Positions 1 through 8,652 are shown, counted from the first letter of the stretch. The stretch is DNA of 64,000 nucleotides from Haladaptatus litoreus (GCF_900156425.1 NZ_FTNO01000001.1:1302001-1366000); one strand, 5' to 3'. Notes: generated from the sequence alone by a model not told the origin. A program made the numbers and translations.

Positions 1-434
1 CACTGGTCGAACTCCTCGGGTAGGGAGTTCAGTCCCTCGATTGCCACGTCCGTCAACTCGTAGCCGCGTTCGCCGGCGACCCTGCATTCTTGAATGAGTC
101 CGGCGGCGCGAAACTCAGCAAGAAGGCCGTGGAGGTCGCTTTCACAGAGGTCATAGGCAGAGAGGAGTTCCCTGACTGGAAGCCTTCCGCGGTCAGAAAA
201 TTCGACCAGCAGACCGAGCGCGCGGTCGTTGTGAACTGCGGTGAGGATTCTGCGAGCGGGCGAGGACACTCTCTTGGCGGCGGTTTCTAGCGGCGACTCG
301 CCTTCGACGGGAGTGAGCCGGTCGTTTTCGAGATAGCTCTCGTCTCCCGTTTGCGGGTCGCGGACGAGACTCGATTCACCGGACTGCTTGAGAAGGAGAT
401 ACCGAGCACCCGATTCGTCACGCACGGTTCGCAT
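1..434 (-). CDS. DUF7346-like haloarchaeal protein, C-terminus cut by window edge
   Basis: Reading the minus strand from an ATG at 434 gives an open frame of 144 codons that runs off the left edge, so the C-terminus is missing. The product starts MRTVRDESGARYLLLKQSG and later contains a helical, probably winged-helix-like segment ending in RGYELTDVAIEGLNSLPEEF. I recognise the style as the haloarchaeal DUF7346 group, commonly found close to polB. Function is unknown; a DNA-binding role is only an inference from the C-terminal half. It lies head-to-tail with the next two minus-strand genes. Confidence 0.75.
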   Translation of the reverse strand, partial: MRTVRDESGARYLLLKQSGESSLVRDPQTGDESYLENDRLTPVEGESPLETAAKRVSSPARRILTAVHNDRALGLLVEFSDRGRLPVRELLSAYDLCESDLHGLLAEFRAAGLIQECRVAGERGYELTDVAIEGLNSLPEEFDQ

Positions 435-459
435 AAATCGACGTAGCGGCGGAGCGCGG

Positions 460-795
460 TTAGTCCTTCTGGAAGGAGCGATACCGACTGTAACCGCGGA
501 CGAAGGTGATGACGCCGACGGCGAGGAGTAAACCGCCGAACGTCCACCGTTGTTCGAATCCGACGAGCATGAGGCCGAGGCTGAGTGTGAACAGAGCGAT
601 GTTGAACAAAATGACCTGTGCCCAGAACTCCTTCTGTATTTCCGGGTCTGCATCCCCGTCGATAGGTTCCGGCGCGGTTGGCGGATTTGTATCGAACCGG
701 TCAGAGGGGTCACGGACTTTCGGAGCCATGTCTATCTCTTCGGCGTATCCCGGGTCATCCGACCCCTCGTCGTCGTGGCCGAACTTATCGAACAC
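460..795 (-). CDS. DUF7322-like small membrane protein
   Basis: The 111-residue product has an acidic soluble N-terminal half (about residues 1-55, rich in D, E and P) followed by two hydrophobic segments near residues 60-80 and 85-100, and a basic tail ending in SRYRSFQKD. This fits the haloarchaeal DUF7322 group of two-helix proteins. It is 91 bases downstream of the DUF7331-like gene on the same strand and 25 bases upstream of the DUF7346-like gene, so the three may be co-transcribed away from polB. No biochemical role can be read from the sequence. Confidence 0.75.
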   Translation of the reverse strand: MFDKFGHDDEGSDDPGYAEEIDMAPKVRDPSDRFDTNPPTAPEPIDGDADPEIQKEFWAQVILFNIALFTLSLGLMLVGFEQRWTFGGLLLAVGVITFVRGYSRYRSFQKD

Positions 796-886
796 TGGTT
801 TGATACATTGTTCGCAAAGAGAAAAGCGTTCGGAGTCGCTTCAGACCCACAGCAGGAGTCGGGCCATACTCTTTTTCTGAGTCAGC

Positions 887-1072
887 TCAGACTTGTTTTT
901 TTAGTGTGACCGCACTCGACGACTTCACCCATCCAAGCGGATTTTCTGCGTCGTAAAGTACGACGCCGTCTTCCGTCTCGTAGGCTTCAATCGAACTCAT
1001 CGGCTCCTCGGGAGCCGGTAGCTCGGTTTCTGCGCGGTCCAGCGTTCCGTCTTCGGTTGCACGGTCAGACAT
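887..1072 (-). CDS. DUF7331-like small acidic protein
   Basis: A 61-residue protein. Its core (residues 28-58) reads like ETEDGVVLYDAENPLGW followed by VKSSSAVTLKK, typical of the haloarchaeal DUF7331 group. A related protein is encoded at 51419-51568, so the window holds two paralogues. It is transcribed divergently from polB, and an inverted repeat (1091-1105) lies between them. Function unknown. Confidence 0.7.
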   Translation of the reverse strand: MSDRATEDGTLDRAETELPAPEEPMSSIEAYETEDGVVLYDAENPLGWVKSSSAVTLKKQV

Positions 1073-1090
1073 TGGCTTGACCTCTGCCTA

Positions 1091-1105
1091 TGCTAAGCGT
1101 TAGCA
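1091..1105. promoter_or_regulatory. Inverted repeat between divergent DUF7331-like and polB genes
   Basis: TGCTAA-GCG-TTAGCA, six-base arms with a three-base centre, lies in the 107-bp divergent gap, 19 bases upstream of the minus-strand ATG at 1072 and 75 bases upstream of the polB ATG. The position suits an operator acting on the minus-strand promoter. No binding protein can be named. Confidence 0.35.
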
Positions 1106-1179
1106 CATTAAGTCTCTTTCCCTTCAGGAACTGGTGCAAACGGGAGGGTTTTTACCGGGAAGCGCCAAAAACAATCGAC

Positions 1180-3861
1180 ATGACTCAATCTGGGCTTGGT
1201 GACTTCGCGGGCGAGGGCGATCGCCCCGCGGCAGAAGCCCACGCCGTTGCGGGAAACGACGACGCGACAGTGGCCGTCGTCGATGCCGATACGGACTGGC
1301 TTCCGGACTCACAAGGCGACATCGAACTCGCAGTGACGCAGGTCGATTACACCATCGAAGGATACGGCGACGATGAAACGCCGATTATCCACGTTTTCGG
1401 GCGAACCGAAGACGACGAACACGAACACGTCCGCGTCGTCGGCTTCAGACCGTACTTCTACGCGCCGACGGAATCGCTCACCGAGGAGAAACTAAGCGAC
1501 GACCGACTCACCGGTTCCGAGGACGGCTACGAGAGCATCCGCGGCGAAAAGCTAACGAAGATTTTCGGTCGGACGCCGCGAGACGTGGGGAACATTCGCG
1601 ACCAGTTCGACCACTACGAGGCTGACATCCTCTTCCCGAACCGGTTCCTCATCGACAAGGACATCAAAAGCGGGATTCGCATTCCGGAACGTCGGCAAGA
1701 AGACGGCGACCTCGTCGTCCAGGAAAACGAAGTCGAAGCGACGGATGTGCAGGCGAATCTGCGCGTACACACCTTCGACATCGAGGTTGACGACCGTTCC
1801 GGCTTCCCGGAAGACGGCGAAGAGCCCATCATCTGTCTCGCTAGCCACGACTCCTATCGGGACGAGTACATCGCGTGGCTGTTCGACGCACCCGACGGCG
1901 ACGCCGACCTGCCGGAGAGCGTTCCGGAGTACGAACCCCTCCGCGACGGCCCCGAAATCGAGGTCAGAACGTTCGAGGAAGAAGAAGCCATGTTGGACGC
2001 GTTCCTCGACTACATCTCGGAAACCGACCCGGACGTGCTGACGGGTTGGAACTTCGACGATTTCGACGCGCCGTACTTCCTCGACCGACTGGAGCGACTA
2101 GAGGGACAACACCACGACTACGACCTCGATTACGAACGACTCTCGCGCGTGGACGAAGTCTGGCGAAGTGACTGGGGCGGGCCGACAATCAAGGGTCGCG
2201 TCGTCTTCGACCTGCTGTACGCCTACAAGCGAACCCAGTTCACCGAACTTGACTCCTATCGACTGGACGCCGTTGGGGAAACGGAACTCGGTGTCGGCAA
2301 AGAACGCTACGCTGGTGACATCGGCGACCTCTGGGAACAGAACCCGACGCGACTGCTCGAATACAACATTCGGGACGTGGAACTCTGTGTCGAACTCGAC
2401 AAGAAACAGGATATCGTCACCTTCTGGCGGGAAGTCGCGGAGTTCGTTGGCTGTAAACTCGAAGACGCAACGACGCCCGGCGACGCGGTGGACGTGTACG
2501 TTCTGCACAAAGCGCACAACCAGTTTGCGCTGCCGTCGAAGGGCCAATTCGAAGCCGAGGATTACGAGGGCGGCGCTGTGTTCGAACCGATTACGGGAGT
2601 CAGGGAAAACGTCACGGTGCTCGACCTGAAGTCGCTGTATCCGATGTGTATGGTGACGCTCAATCTGTCGCCGGAAACGTCGGTGAATCCCGAAGAGTAC
2701 GCTGGGGACACCTACGTCGCACCGAACGGCAGCCACTTCCGGAAAAAACCGGACGGCATCGTTCGAGAAATCATCAACGAGACGTTGAGCGAGCGCGAGG
2801 AGAAAAAATCGTTCCGGAACGAACACAAACCCGGAAGTTCGGATTACGAGGTTTTCGACCGCCAGCAGGCCGCAATAAAGGTGATAATGAACTCGCTGTA
2901 CGGCGTCTTGGGGTGGGAACGGTTCCGTCTCTACGACAAGGAGATGGGTGCGGCAATCACCGCGACTGGCCGGGAAGTCATCGAGTTCACCGAAACCGCG
3001 GCGAACGAAATCGACTACAATGTGGCATACGGTGACACTGATTCGGTCATGTTGGAACTCGGTGGTGACATCGAGAAAGAAGAGGCCCTCGAACAGTCCT
3101 TCGAAATCGAGGAACACATCAACGCGAGATACGACGAGTTCGCGCGCGAAGACCTCAATGCGGACAACCATCGCTTCCAAATCGAGTTCGAGAAACTGTA
3201 CCGCCGGTTCTTCCAAGCGGGCAAGAAAAAGCGTTACGCAGGTCACATCGTCTGGAAGGAAGGCAAGGACGTAGACGACATCGACATCACCGGATTCGAG
3301 TACAAACGCTCGGACATCGCGCCGATTACGAAGGAAGTCCAGCGGCAGGTCATCGAGATGATCGTCACTGGTGAGGACTTAGCGGATGTAGAAACCTACG
3401 TCCACGACGTTATCGAGGACTTCCTCGGCGGTGAGGTTGGATTAGATGAAATCGCCATCCCCGGCGGTATCGGCAAACGACTCGACAACTACGACACTGA
3501 AGGTGCACAAGTTCGGGGTGCGAAGTACGCGAATCTCATGCTCGGCACCAACTTCCAGCGCGGAAGCAAGCCGAAACGACTCTACTTGAAGAAAGTCCAT
3601 CCATCGTTCTTCGAACGGATGGAAAACGACGAAGGATTCGACGCCCGTGCAGACACGCTGTACGGCGAGTTCAAGCGCGAACAGGACGTAATCTGTTTCG
3701 AGTACGCAGACCAGATTCCCGAGGAGTTCGAAATCGATTGGGACGAGATGCTCGACAAAACGCTCAAGAAACCGATTGCGAGAGTGCTGGAAGCCCTCGA
3801 TATTTCGTGGGAAGAGGTAAAAACGGGACAGCAACAAACCGGTCTGGGTAGTTTTATGTAG
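1180..3861 (+). CDS. polB: Family B replicative DNA polymerase (PolB)
   Basis: The 893-residue protein carries the full family B set. The 3'-5' exonuclease motifs are Exo I FDIEVDD (199-205, D200 and E202), Exo II NFDDFDAP (291-298) and Exo III YNIRD (395-399). Polymerase motif A is DLKSLYP (482-488), motif B runs KVIMNSLYG (567-575) and motif C is YGDTDS (617-622). No intein interrupts these motifs. The last residues, QTGLGSFM, resemble a PCNA-interacting peptide, and the N-terminus (TQSGLGDF) has the same pattern. I chose the ATG at 1180 because the longer frame (from 1090) adds a Cys/Arg/Phe-rich stretch unlike haloarchaeal proteins and overlaps the promoter region. A T-rich stretch near 3918-3927 may end the transcript. 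Confidence 0.97.
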   Translation: MTQSGLGDFAGEGDRPAAEAHAVAGNDDATVAVVDADTDWLPDSQGDIELAVTQVDYTIEGYGDDETPIIHVFGRTEDDEHEHVRVVGFRPYFYAPTESLTEEKLSDDRLTGSEDGYESIRGEKLTKIFGRTPRDVGNIRDQFDHYEADILFPNRFLIDKDIKSGIRIPERRQEDGDLVVQENEVEATDVQANLRVHTFDIEVDDRSGFPEDGEEPIICLASHDSYRDEYIAWLFDAPDGDADLPESVPEYEPLRDGPEIEVRTFEEEEAMLDAFLDYISETDPDVLTGWNFDDFDAPYFLDRLERLEGQHHDYDLDYERLSRVDEVWRSDWGGPTIKGRVVFDLLYAYKRTQFTELDSYRLDAVGETELGVGKERYAGDIGDLWEQNPTRLLEYNIRDVELCVELDKKQDIVTFWREVAEFVGCKLEDATTPGDAVDVYVLHKAHNQFALPSKGQFEAEDYEGGAVFEPITGVRENVTVLDLKSLYPMCMVTLNLSPETSVNPEEYAGDTYVAPNGSHFRKKPDGIVREIINETLSEREEKKSFRNEHKPGSSDYEVFDRQQAAIKVIMNSLYGVLGWERFRLYDKEMGAAITATGREVIEFTETAANEIDYNVAYGDTDSVMLELGGDIEKEEALEQSFEIEEHINARYDEFAREDLNADNHRFQIEFEKLYRRFFQAGKKKRYAGHIVWKEGKDVDDIDITGFEYKRSDIAPITKEVQRQVIEMIVTGEDLADVETYVHDVIEDFLGGEVGLDEIAIPGGIGKRLDNYDTEGAQVRGAKYANLMLGTNFQRGSKPKRLYLKKVHPSFFERMENDEGFDARADTLYGEFKREQDVICFEYADQIPEEFEIDWDEMLDKTLKKPIARVLEALDISWEEVKTGQQQTGLGSFM

Positions 3862-3994
3862 GCAGAAAATAATAGAAAAAATATAAACAACTGCACTGAT
3901 TTTCCCCTCAGCAAAACAATTTTTTTCTTTCCGGAAACCGATTGCATACGAATGCGAAACGGTTATGGGTCGATGTACCCTTGCTCCACATGTC

Positions 3995-4008
3995 TTAGGT
4001 GAACCTAA
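3995..4008. promoter_or_regulatory. DtxR/Idr-type inverted repeat at the sufC start
   Basis: TTAGGT-GA-ACCTAA, six-base arms around GA, ends one base before the sufC ATG at 4010. TTAGG...CCTAA half-sites are characteristic of DtxR/IdeR-type iron regulators. A TATA-like segment (GGTTATGG, 3961-3968) lies upstream, placing the repeat near or just after the expected transcription start, where binding would repress. The regulator gene at 8136-8564, downstream of sufD, is an obvious candidate ligand; that link is inferred. Confidence 0.55.
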
Positions 4009-4009
4009 C

Positions 4010-4912
4010 ATGGCAACGCTTGAACTAAAAAATGTCCACGCAGAGGTCGTGGAAGAAGATGAAGAAATCCTCAAAGGCGTCGATATCGAAGTCAAAACTG
4101 GCGAGATTCACGCCCTGATGGGACCGAACGGGAGCGGGAAATCGACGACATCGAAGGTCGTTGCAGGACACCCTGCCTACGAAGTAACTGAGGGTGAAGT
4201 ACTGCTTCACCTCGACGAAGACGAGTTCGAAGACATCGAGATTCCGGACGACATGCGAACCTGGAATCTCCTCGAACTGGAACCGAACGAGCGCGCCGCG
4301 CTCGGTGTCTTTCTCGCGTTCCAGTACCCTGCCGAAATCGAGGGCGTCACGATGTCGAACTTCCTCCGCACTGCACTCAACGCGAAACTCGAAGAGCGCG
4401 AAGAGCTCTTCGAGGACGACGAGGGCAAAGATGAGGAAGAAGAAACCGGCTACGAAACCAGTCCGATGGAAGGCCCCGCCGACGACGGCGAGGTCGGCGT
4501 CGCCGAGTTCCAGGAACTCCTCAAAGAGAAGATGGAACTGCTCGACATGGACGAGAAGTTCGCGATGCGATACCTCAACGCTGGCTTCTCCGGCGGAGAG
4601 AAAAAGCAGAACGAGGTTCTGCAGGCCGCAATTCTCGAACCGTCCATCGCGGTGCTGGACGAAATCGACTCCGGTCTGGACATCGACCGACTGCAGGACG
4701 TATCGGACGGAATCAACGCACTGCGCGACGAGCAGGGAACTGGCATCCTCCAGATTACCCACTACCAGCGTATCCTCGACTATGTTGAGCCTGATACGGT
4801 TCACATCATGCTCGACGGGGAAATCGTCATGGAAGGCGGCCCCGAACTCGCGGAAGAACTCGAAGACAAGGGATACGACTGGGTTCGCGACGAAGTCTTC
4901 CAAACTGCGTAA
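4010..4912 (+). CDS. sufC: Fe-S cluster assembly ATPase SufC
   Basis: A 300-residue ABC ATPase that powers the SufBCD Fe-S scaffold. Walker A is GPNGSGKS (38-45), the Q-loop is at Q105, the ABC signature FSGGEKKQ is at 193-200, Walker B IAVLDEID at 213-220, and the H-loop histidine is H251. It is longer than the usual 250 or so residues because of a very acidic insert at about 135-163, between Q-loop and signature. The ATG at 4010 gives the normal SufC N-terminus; a frame from 3965 would add 15 residues over the putative operator. It is followed by sufB after 9 bases. Confidence 0.95.
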   Translation: MATLELKNVHAEVVEEDEEILKGVDIEVKTGEIHALMGPNGSGKSTTSKVVAGHPAYEVTEGEVLLHLDEDEFEDIEIPDDMRTWNLLELEPNERAALGVFLAFQYPAEIEGVTMSNFLRTALNAKLEEREELFEDDEGKDEEEETGYETSPMEGPADDGEVGVAEFQELLKEKMELLDMDEKFAMRYLNAGFSGGEKKQNEVLQAAILEPSIAVLDEIDSGLDIDRLQDVSDGINALRDEQGTGILQITHYQRILDYVEPDTVHIMLDGEIVMEGGPELAEELEDKGYDWVRDEVFQTA

Positions 4913-4921
4913 GGTGATACT

Positions 4922-6352
4922 ATGAGCTCAGAACAGGACCACTTGAAAGAGACAGATACCGAAGAACGGTTCGAGTTCAAGAAAGAACAGCGGGCCGCGG
5001 TCAAATCCGACAAAGGACTGACCGAAGAGGTCGTCCGCCTCATCAGCGATGACAAGGACGAACCCGAATGGATGCTCCAGCGGCGTCTCCGCGCACTGGA
5101 ACATTACCAGAACATGCCCCTGCCGACGGACTGGCCCGGCCAGCCCGACTTGACGGAACTCGACGTCGAAGAAATCGTCCCGTACATCCGACCCGACGTG
5201 GACAAACGCGAAGGCGCGGATAGCTGGGACGACCTCCCGGACGACATCAAGGACACGTTCGAGAAACTTGGCATTCCGGAAGCCGAGCGAAAAGCGCTCT
5301 CCGGCGTCGGTGCCCAGTACGAATCCGAAGTCGTCTACCAGAACATGCAGGAGCAGTGGGAAGAGAAGGGCGTCGTCTTCTGTAACATGGACGAAGCCGT
5401 CCAAGAACACGAAGACCTCGTCAAAGAGTACTTCATGACGAAATGTGTGCCGCCGAGCGACAACAAGTTCGCGGCACTCCACGGTGCGGTCTGGTCGGGC
5501 GGGTCGTTCGTCTACGTCCCCGAGGACGTGACGGTGCAGATGCCCGTACAGGCGTACTTCCGCATGAACTCCGAAGGGATGGGGCAGTTCGAGCACACGC
5601 TCATCATCGCGGAGAAAGGCTCCGAAGTCCACTACATCGAAGGTTGTTCCGCGCCGAAATACGGCAGTCACAACCTCCACTCCGGCGGCGTCGAAGTGTT
5701 CGTGGACGAGGACGCTCACGTCCAGTATTCGACCGTGCAGAACTGGTCGAAGAACACCTTCAACCTGAACACCAAGCGCGCCATCGTCGAAGCCGGTGGC
5801 CGCATGGAATGGGTGTCGGGAAGCATGGGATCGAAAGCGACCATGCTCTACCCATGCTCCATCCTGAAAGGGCGCGGAGCGACCGCCAACCAAATCTCCA
5901 TCGCATTCGCCGGCAAAGGCCAGAACATCGACACCGGCGCGAAAGTGTACCACAACGCGCCAAAGACGAACTCCACAATCGAGTCGAAATCCATCAGCAA
6001 GGACGGCGGCCGAACCAACTACCGCGGCCTCGTCCACATCAGCGACGGTGCAGTGGATTCGTCCACGTCGGTCGAATGTGACGCGCTGATGTTCGACAAC
6101 GAATCCACGTCGGACACCATGCCGTACATGGAAATCAACGAAGACCGCGTGGACGTTGCCCACGAGGCGACGGTCGGTAAAATCGGCGACGAGGACGTGT
6201 TCTATCTCCAGAGTCGCGGATTGGACGACGACGACGCGAAACAGATGATCGTGAGCGGGTTCATCGAACCCATCACGGAAGAGCTTCCAATCGAGTACGC
6301 GGTGGAGCTGAACCGCCTCATCGAACTCGAAATGGAGGGGAGCCTCGGATGA
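4922..6352 (+). CDS. sufB: Fe-S cluster assembly scaffold SufB
   Basis: The 476-residue product matches SufB in length and shows typical segments: an N-terminal helical region, WDDLPDDIKDTFEKLGIPE near 100-120, the beta-helix core with EGCSAP and QNWSKNTFNLNTKRA, and a C-terminal SRGLDDDDAKQMIVSGF block. In SufB, Cys in the EGCSAP strand and a Glu in the C-terminal half are implicated in cluster assembly in bacteria. It forms the cytosolic SufBCD scaffold with its neighbours. Its stop overlaps the sufD ATG by four bases, indicating translational coupling. Confidence 0.95.
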   Translation: MSSEQDHLKETDTEERFEFKKEQRAAVKSDKGLTEEVVRLISDDKDEPEWMLQRRLRALEHYQNMPLPTDWPGQPDLTELDVEEIVPYIRPDVDKREGADSWDDLPDDIKDTFEKLGIPEAERKALSGVGAQYESEVVYQNMQEQWEEKGVVFCNMDEAVQEHEDLVKEYFMTKCVPPSDNKFAALHGAVWSGGSFVYVPEDVTVQMPVQAYFRMNSEGMGQFEHTLIIAEKGSEVHYIEGCSAPKYGSHNLHSGGVEVFVDEDAHVQYSTVQNWSKNTFNLNTKRAIVEAGGRMEWVSGSMGSKATMLYPCSILKGRGATANQISIAFAGKGQNIDTGAKVYHNAPKTNSTIESKSISKDGGRTNYRGLVHISDGAVDSSTSVECDALMFDNESTSDTMPYMEINEDRVDVAHEATVGKIGDEDVFYLQSRGLDDDDAKQMIVSGFIEPITEELPIEYAVELNRLIELEMEGSLG

Positions 6353-7554
6353 GTACGCAGGTACACAGCACCCTCTCGGAGGAAACTGTCCGGGAGATTT
6401 CGAGCGACCTCGGCGAACCCGAATGGCTGCTCGAAACCCGTCTCGACGCGCTCGACGCGCTTTCCGACGTCGATATGCCGGACGTCATCCGGACGCCCGG
6501 ACGCGACTGGACGAACCTCGACGCGCTCGACTACGAGGGCTTCGTTGACCCGCTCTCCGCCGACGAGGAAAAAGAGCGAGTCGAACCGGAAGGCGTCTCG
6601 GTGCTCTCGATGGCCGACGCGCTGGACGAACACGAAGACCTCGTGCAGGAGTATTTCGGCTCGGTTATCGACCCGCAGGAGAACTACCTGACAGCGCTCT
6701 CGACCGCACTGTTCACGACCGGCACACTCATCTACGTCCCGAAAGGCGTCGATGCCGAGGACGTGAAAATCCGGACGACGATGCAGAGCCAGTCGCTGTT
6801 CAACTACACACTCGTCGTCACCGAGGAATCGAGTTCGGTGACGATTCTGGAGCGACAGGACAGCGAAGAACTCTCCGGCGAGCGCTACTACAGCGGGCTG
6901 GTCGAAATCGCGGCTGGCGAGAACAGCCACGTCCAGTACGGTTCCCTTCAAGATTTGGACGAGGAGACGTACAACTACACGCTGAAGCGCGGTAACACCG
7001 AGGACTACGCCACGCTCAACTGGATTGAGGGTAACCTCGGTTCGCGTCTCACGAAGTCCTCCGTCGAGACGAACCTCGACGGCGAAGGCTCCGAGACGAA
7101 AACCGTCGGCGCGTTCTTCGGCCACGAAGACCAACACTTCGACATCGCGGCTCGCGTCTGGCACAACACGGCGCACACGACCGCAGACCTCGTGACCCGT
7201 GGCGTGCTCGACGACGAAGCACGCTCCGTCTACGAAGGTGTGCAGGACGTTGGAACCGAAGCGTGGGACACCAGTTCCTACCAGCGTGAGAACACGCTCA
7301 TGCTGTCCGACGGAAGCGAAGCAGACGCCTCGCCGAAACTCATCATCAACAACCACGACACCGAAGCGAGCCACTCCGCGACGGTCGGTCAAATCGACAA
7401 AGAAGACCTCTTCTACATGACCTCGCGCGGCGTGCCGCCGCAACTGGCGAAGGATATGCTCGTGGAAGGGTTCTTCGTCCCCGTCTTGGACGAAGTCGAA
7501 GTCGAAGAACTCCGCGACGACCTCGATTCCGGAATCGTCGAACGTCTCGGATAA
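6349..7554 (+). CDS. sufD: Fe-S cluster assembly protein SufD
   Basis: A 401-residue SufB/SufD-family protein, shorter than SufB and lacking the EGCSAP motif, as expected for SufD. The C-terminal TSRGVPPQLAKDMLVEGFF block is the family hallmark. It overlaps sufB by four bases (ATGA). The stop is followed by T-rich sequence (GTGTTTTTCGGTTTTT, 7557-7572) that may terminate the suf transcript before the next gene. No sufS or sufU gene is in the window, so the sulfur donor must be encoded elsewhere. Confidence 0.94.
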   Translation: MSTQVHSTLSEETVREISSDLGEPEWLLETRLDALDALSDVDMPDVIRTPGRDWTNLDALDYEGFVDPLSADEEKERVEPEGVSVLSMADALDEHEDLVQEYFGSVIDPQENYLTALSTALFTTGTLIYVPKGVDAEDVKIRTTMQSQSLFNYTLVVTEESSSVTILERQDSEELSGERYYSGLVEIAAGENSHVQYGSLQDLDEETYNYTLKRGNTEDYATLNWIEGNLGSRLTKSSVETNLDGEGSETKTVGAFFGHEDQHFDIAARVWHNTAHTTADLVTRGVLDDEARSVYEGVQDVGTEAWDTSSYQRENTLMLSDGSEADASPKLIINNHDTEASHSATVGQIDKEDLFYMTSRGVPPQLAKDMLVEGFFVPVLDEVEVEELRDDLDSGIVERLG

Positions 7555-7638
7555 GGTGTTTTTCGGTTTTTGCGGCTCTTCTTTCTCTCCGAACCTGCAT
7601 CAGGGAGTGTTAAGTTTCCCCGTCCCGTCTCCCGAGAT

Positions 7639-8139
7639 ATGAGTGTGGGTCAGCGCGTCTCGTCCGACCGCCAACTCGCGCGCTTGCTCCAAATCGGCGT
7701 CGTGTTGGAGGAACTCGTTGAAGCGCGGGCAGCGCGCCACTTCGAGTCGCTTTCTTCGCGGGAGCAGGACGAACTCCACGAGGACGTGCGCGAGTTACTT
7801 TCAGAAGCGGGTGAAGAGTCGGCAGAGCATCGAGAACGGTTAGAATCTCTCATCGACGACCTCGATGCCGAGACGATTCCGTTCGAGGAAATCGAACTGT
7901 TGGTCGGCAAGCAGTACGCACAAACCGCGCCAGACGATTTCGACGGCGTTCTCTACGACCAACTGCACGGCGAGGAGACGGCGTACAAATTCTACGACGA
8001 CCTCATCACAGCTATCGAAGCGAGCGAAACGACGTTCGCACTCGACCGCGACAGATTGCTCGAAACGCTTACCGCGATTCGGGCGGAGGAAGCCGAGGGC
8101 GTCGAAGAAGTGGCGAAATTGATGGAGGCCAGAGAATGA
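7639..8139 (+). CDS. Ferritin-like (rubrerythrin-type) helical protein
   Basis: The 166-residue product is almost wholly helical, with paired acidic and histidine residues at spacings typical of ferritin-like diiron bundles: VLEELVEAR (E24/E25), EESAEHRE (E60, H64), HGEETAYKF (E112/E113) and AEEAEGVEE (E150/E151). The family binds metals, often iron, but I cannot prove a complete diiron site. I chose the ATG at 7639; a longer frame from 7570 adds an unlikely hydrophobic leader. Its stop overlaps the next regulator by four bases (ATGA), so the two are translationally coupled, suggesting a metal storage or sensing partner for that regulator. Confidence 0.7.
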   Translation: MSVGQRVSSDRQLARLLQIGVVLEELVEARAARHFESLSSREQDELHEDVRELLSEAGEESAEHRERLESLIDDLDAETIPFEEIELLVGKQYAQTAPDDFDGVLYDQLHGEETAYKFYDDLITAIEASETTFALDRDRLLETLTAIRAEEAEGVEEVAKLMEARE

Positions 8140-8564
8140 ACACGGCAGACCAGTACCTCAAAACGATTTATCTCGTCCAGCGTATCGAAGACGGCCCGGC
8201 GGCAACCGGCGCGCTCGCGGATAGACTCGGTGTGAGTCCAGCGAGCGTCAACGAAATGGTCGGCAAACTCCAAGAACGCGGGTTGGTCGAACACGAAAAG
8301 TATCGCGGTGCGACCCTCACCGAGGATGGCGAGGAACGCGCTAGCGACGCCCTCCAGACCTACTGTATCCTCGAACGCTTCCTCGCGAACGTCCTCGAAG
8401 TCGATGATTTCCGGATGGAAGCGAAGCAACTCGAAAGCGTCATCGACGAGACGGTGGCCGAACGACTTGATACGATTATCGACCGCGAACCGCAGTGTCC
8501 GGAGTGTTTCCACGCCGAGGAGGATATGTGTACGTATCTGGTGGAAGAAGGTGAAGCGGACTGA
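8136..8564 (+). CDS. DtxR/SirR-family metal-dependent regulator, short form
   Basis: The 142-residue protein has a DtxR-type winged helix at the N-terminus (ALADRLGVSPASVNEMVGKL, about 25-44) and a helical dimerisation and metal-binding region, but no FeoA/SH3 tail. The C-terminus carries a cysteine cluster, CPECFHAEEDMC. DtxR-family repressors bind DNA when loaded with Fe(II) or Mn(II). Position at the end of the suf cluster, coupled to a ferritin-like gene, suggests Fe-dependent control of Fe-S assembly through the repeat at 3995-4008; this is inference. The cysteine cluster could bind zinc or an Fe-S cluster. Confidence 0.87.
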   Translation: MNTADQYLKTIYLVQRIEDGPAATGALADRLGVSPASVNEMVGKLQERGLVEHEKYRGATLTEDGEERASDALQTYCILERFLANVLEVDDFRMEAKQLESVIDETVAERLDTIIDREPQCPECFHAEEDMCTYLVEEGEAD

Positions 8565-8652
8565 GTTCGATACAATAACATCGAATAATATCAGAAATCC
8601 TCTTGCTTGATTTTCAAAGCGAGGTTGAATTGAGAGCATTTTTCACGATGTA

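Noticed and set aside
2098..3246. 382-codon minus-strand frame opposite polB
   Set aside because: Lies inside conserved polymerase motifs on the other strand; composition is typical of an antisense shadow.
4390..4418. Palindrome CGAAGAGCTCTTCG inside sufC
   Set aside because: Only seven-base arms with no loop; common enough by chance in GC-rich coding sequence.
4928..6163. 411-codon open frame on the minus strand opposite sufB
   Set aside because: Shadow frame of sufB; no family resemblance and basic, Phe/His/Arg-rich composition.
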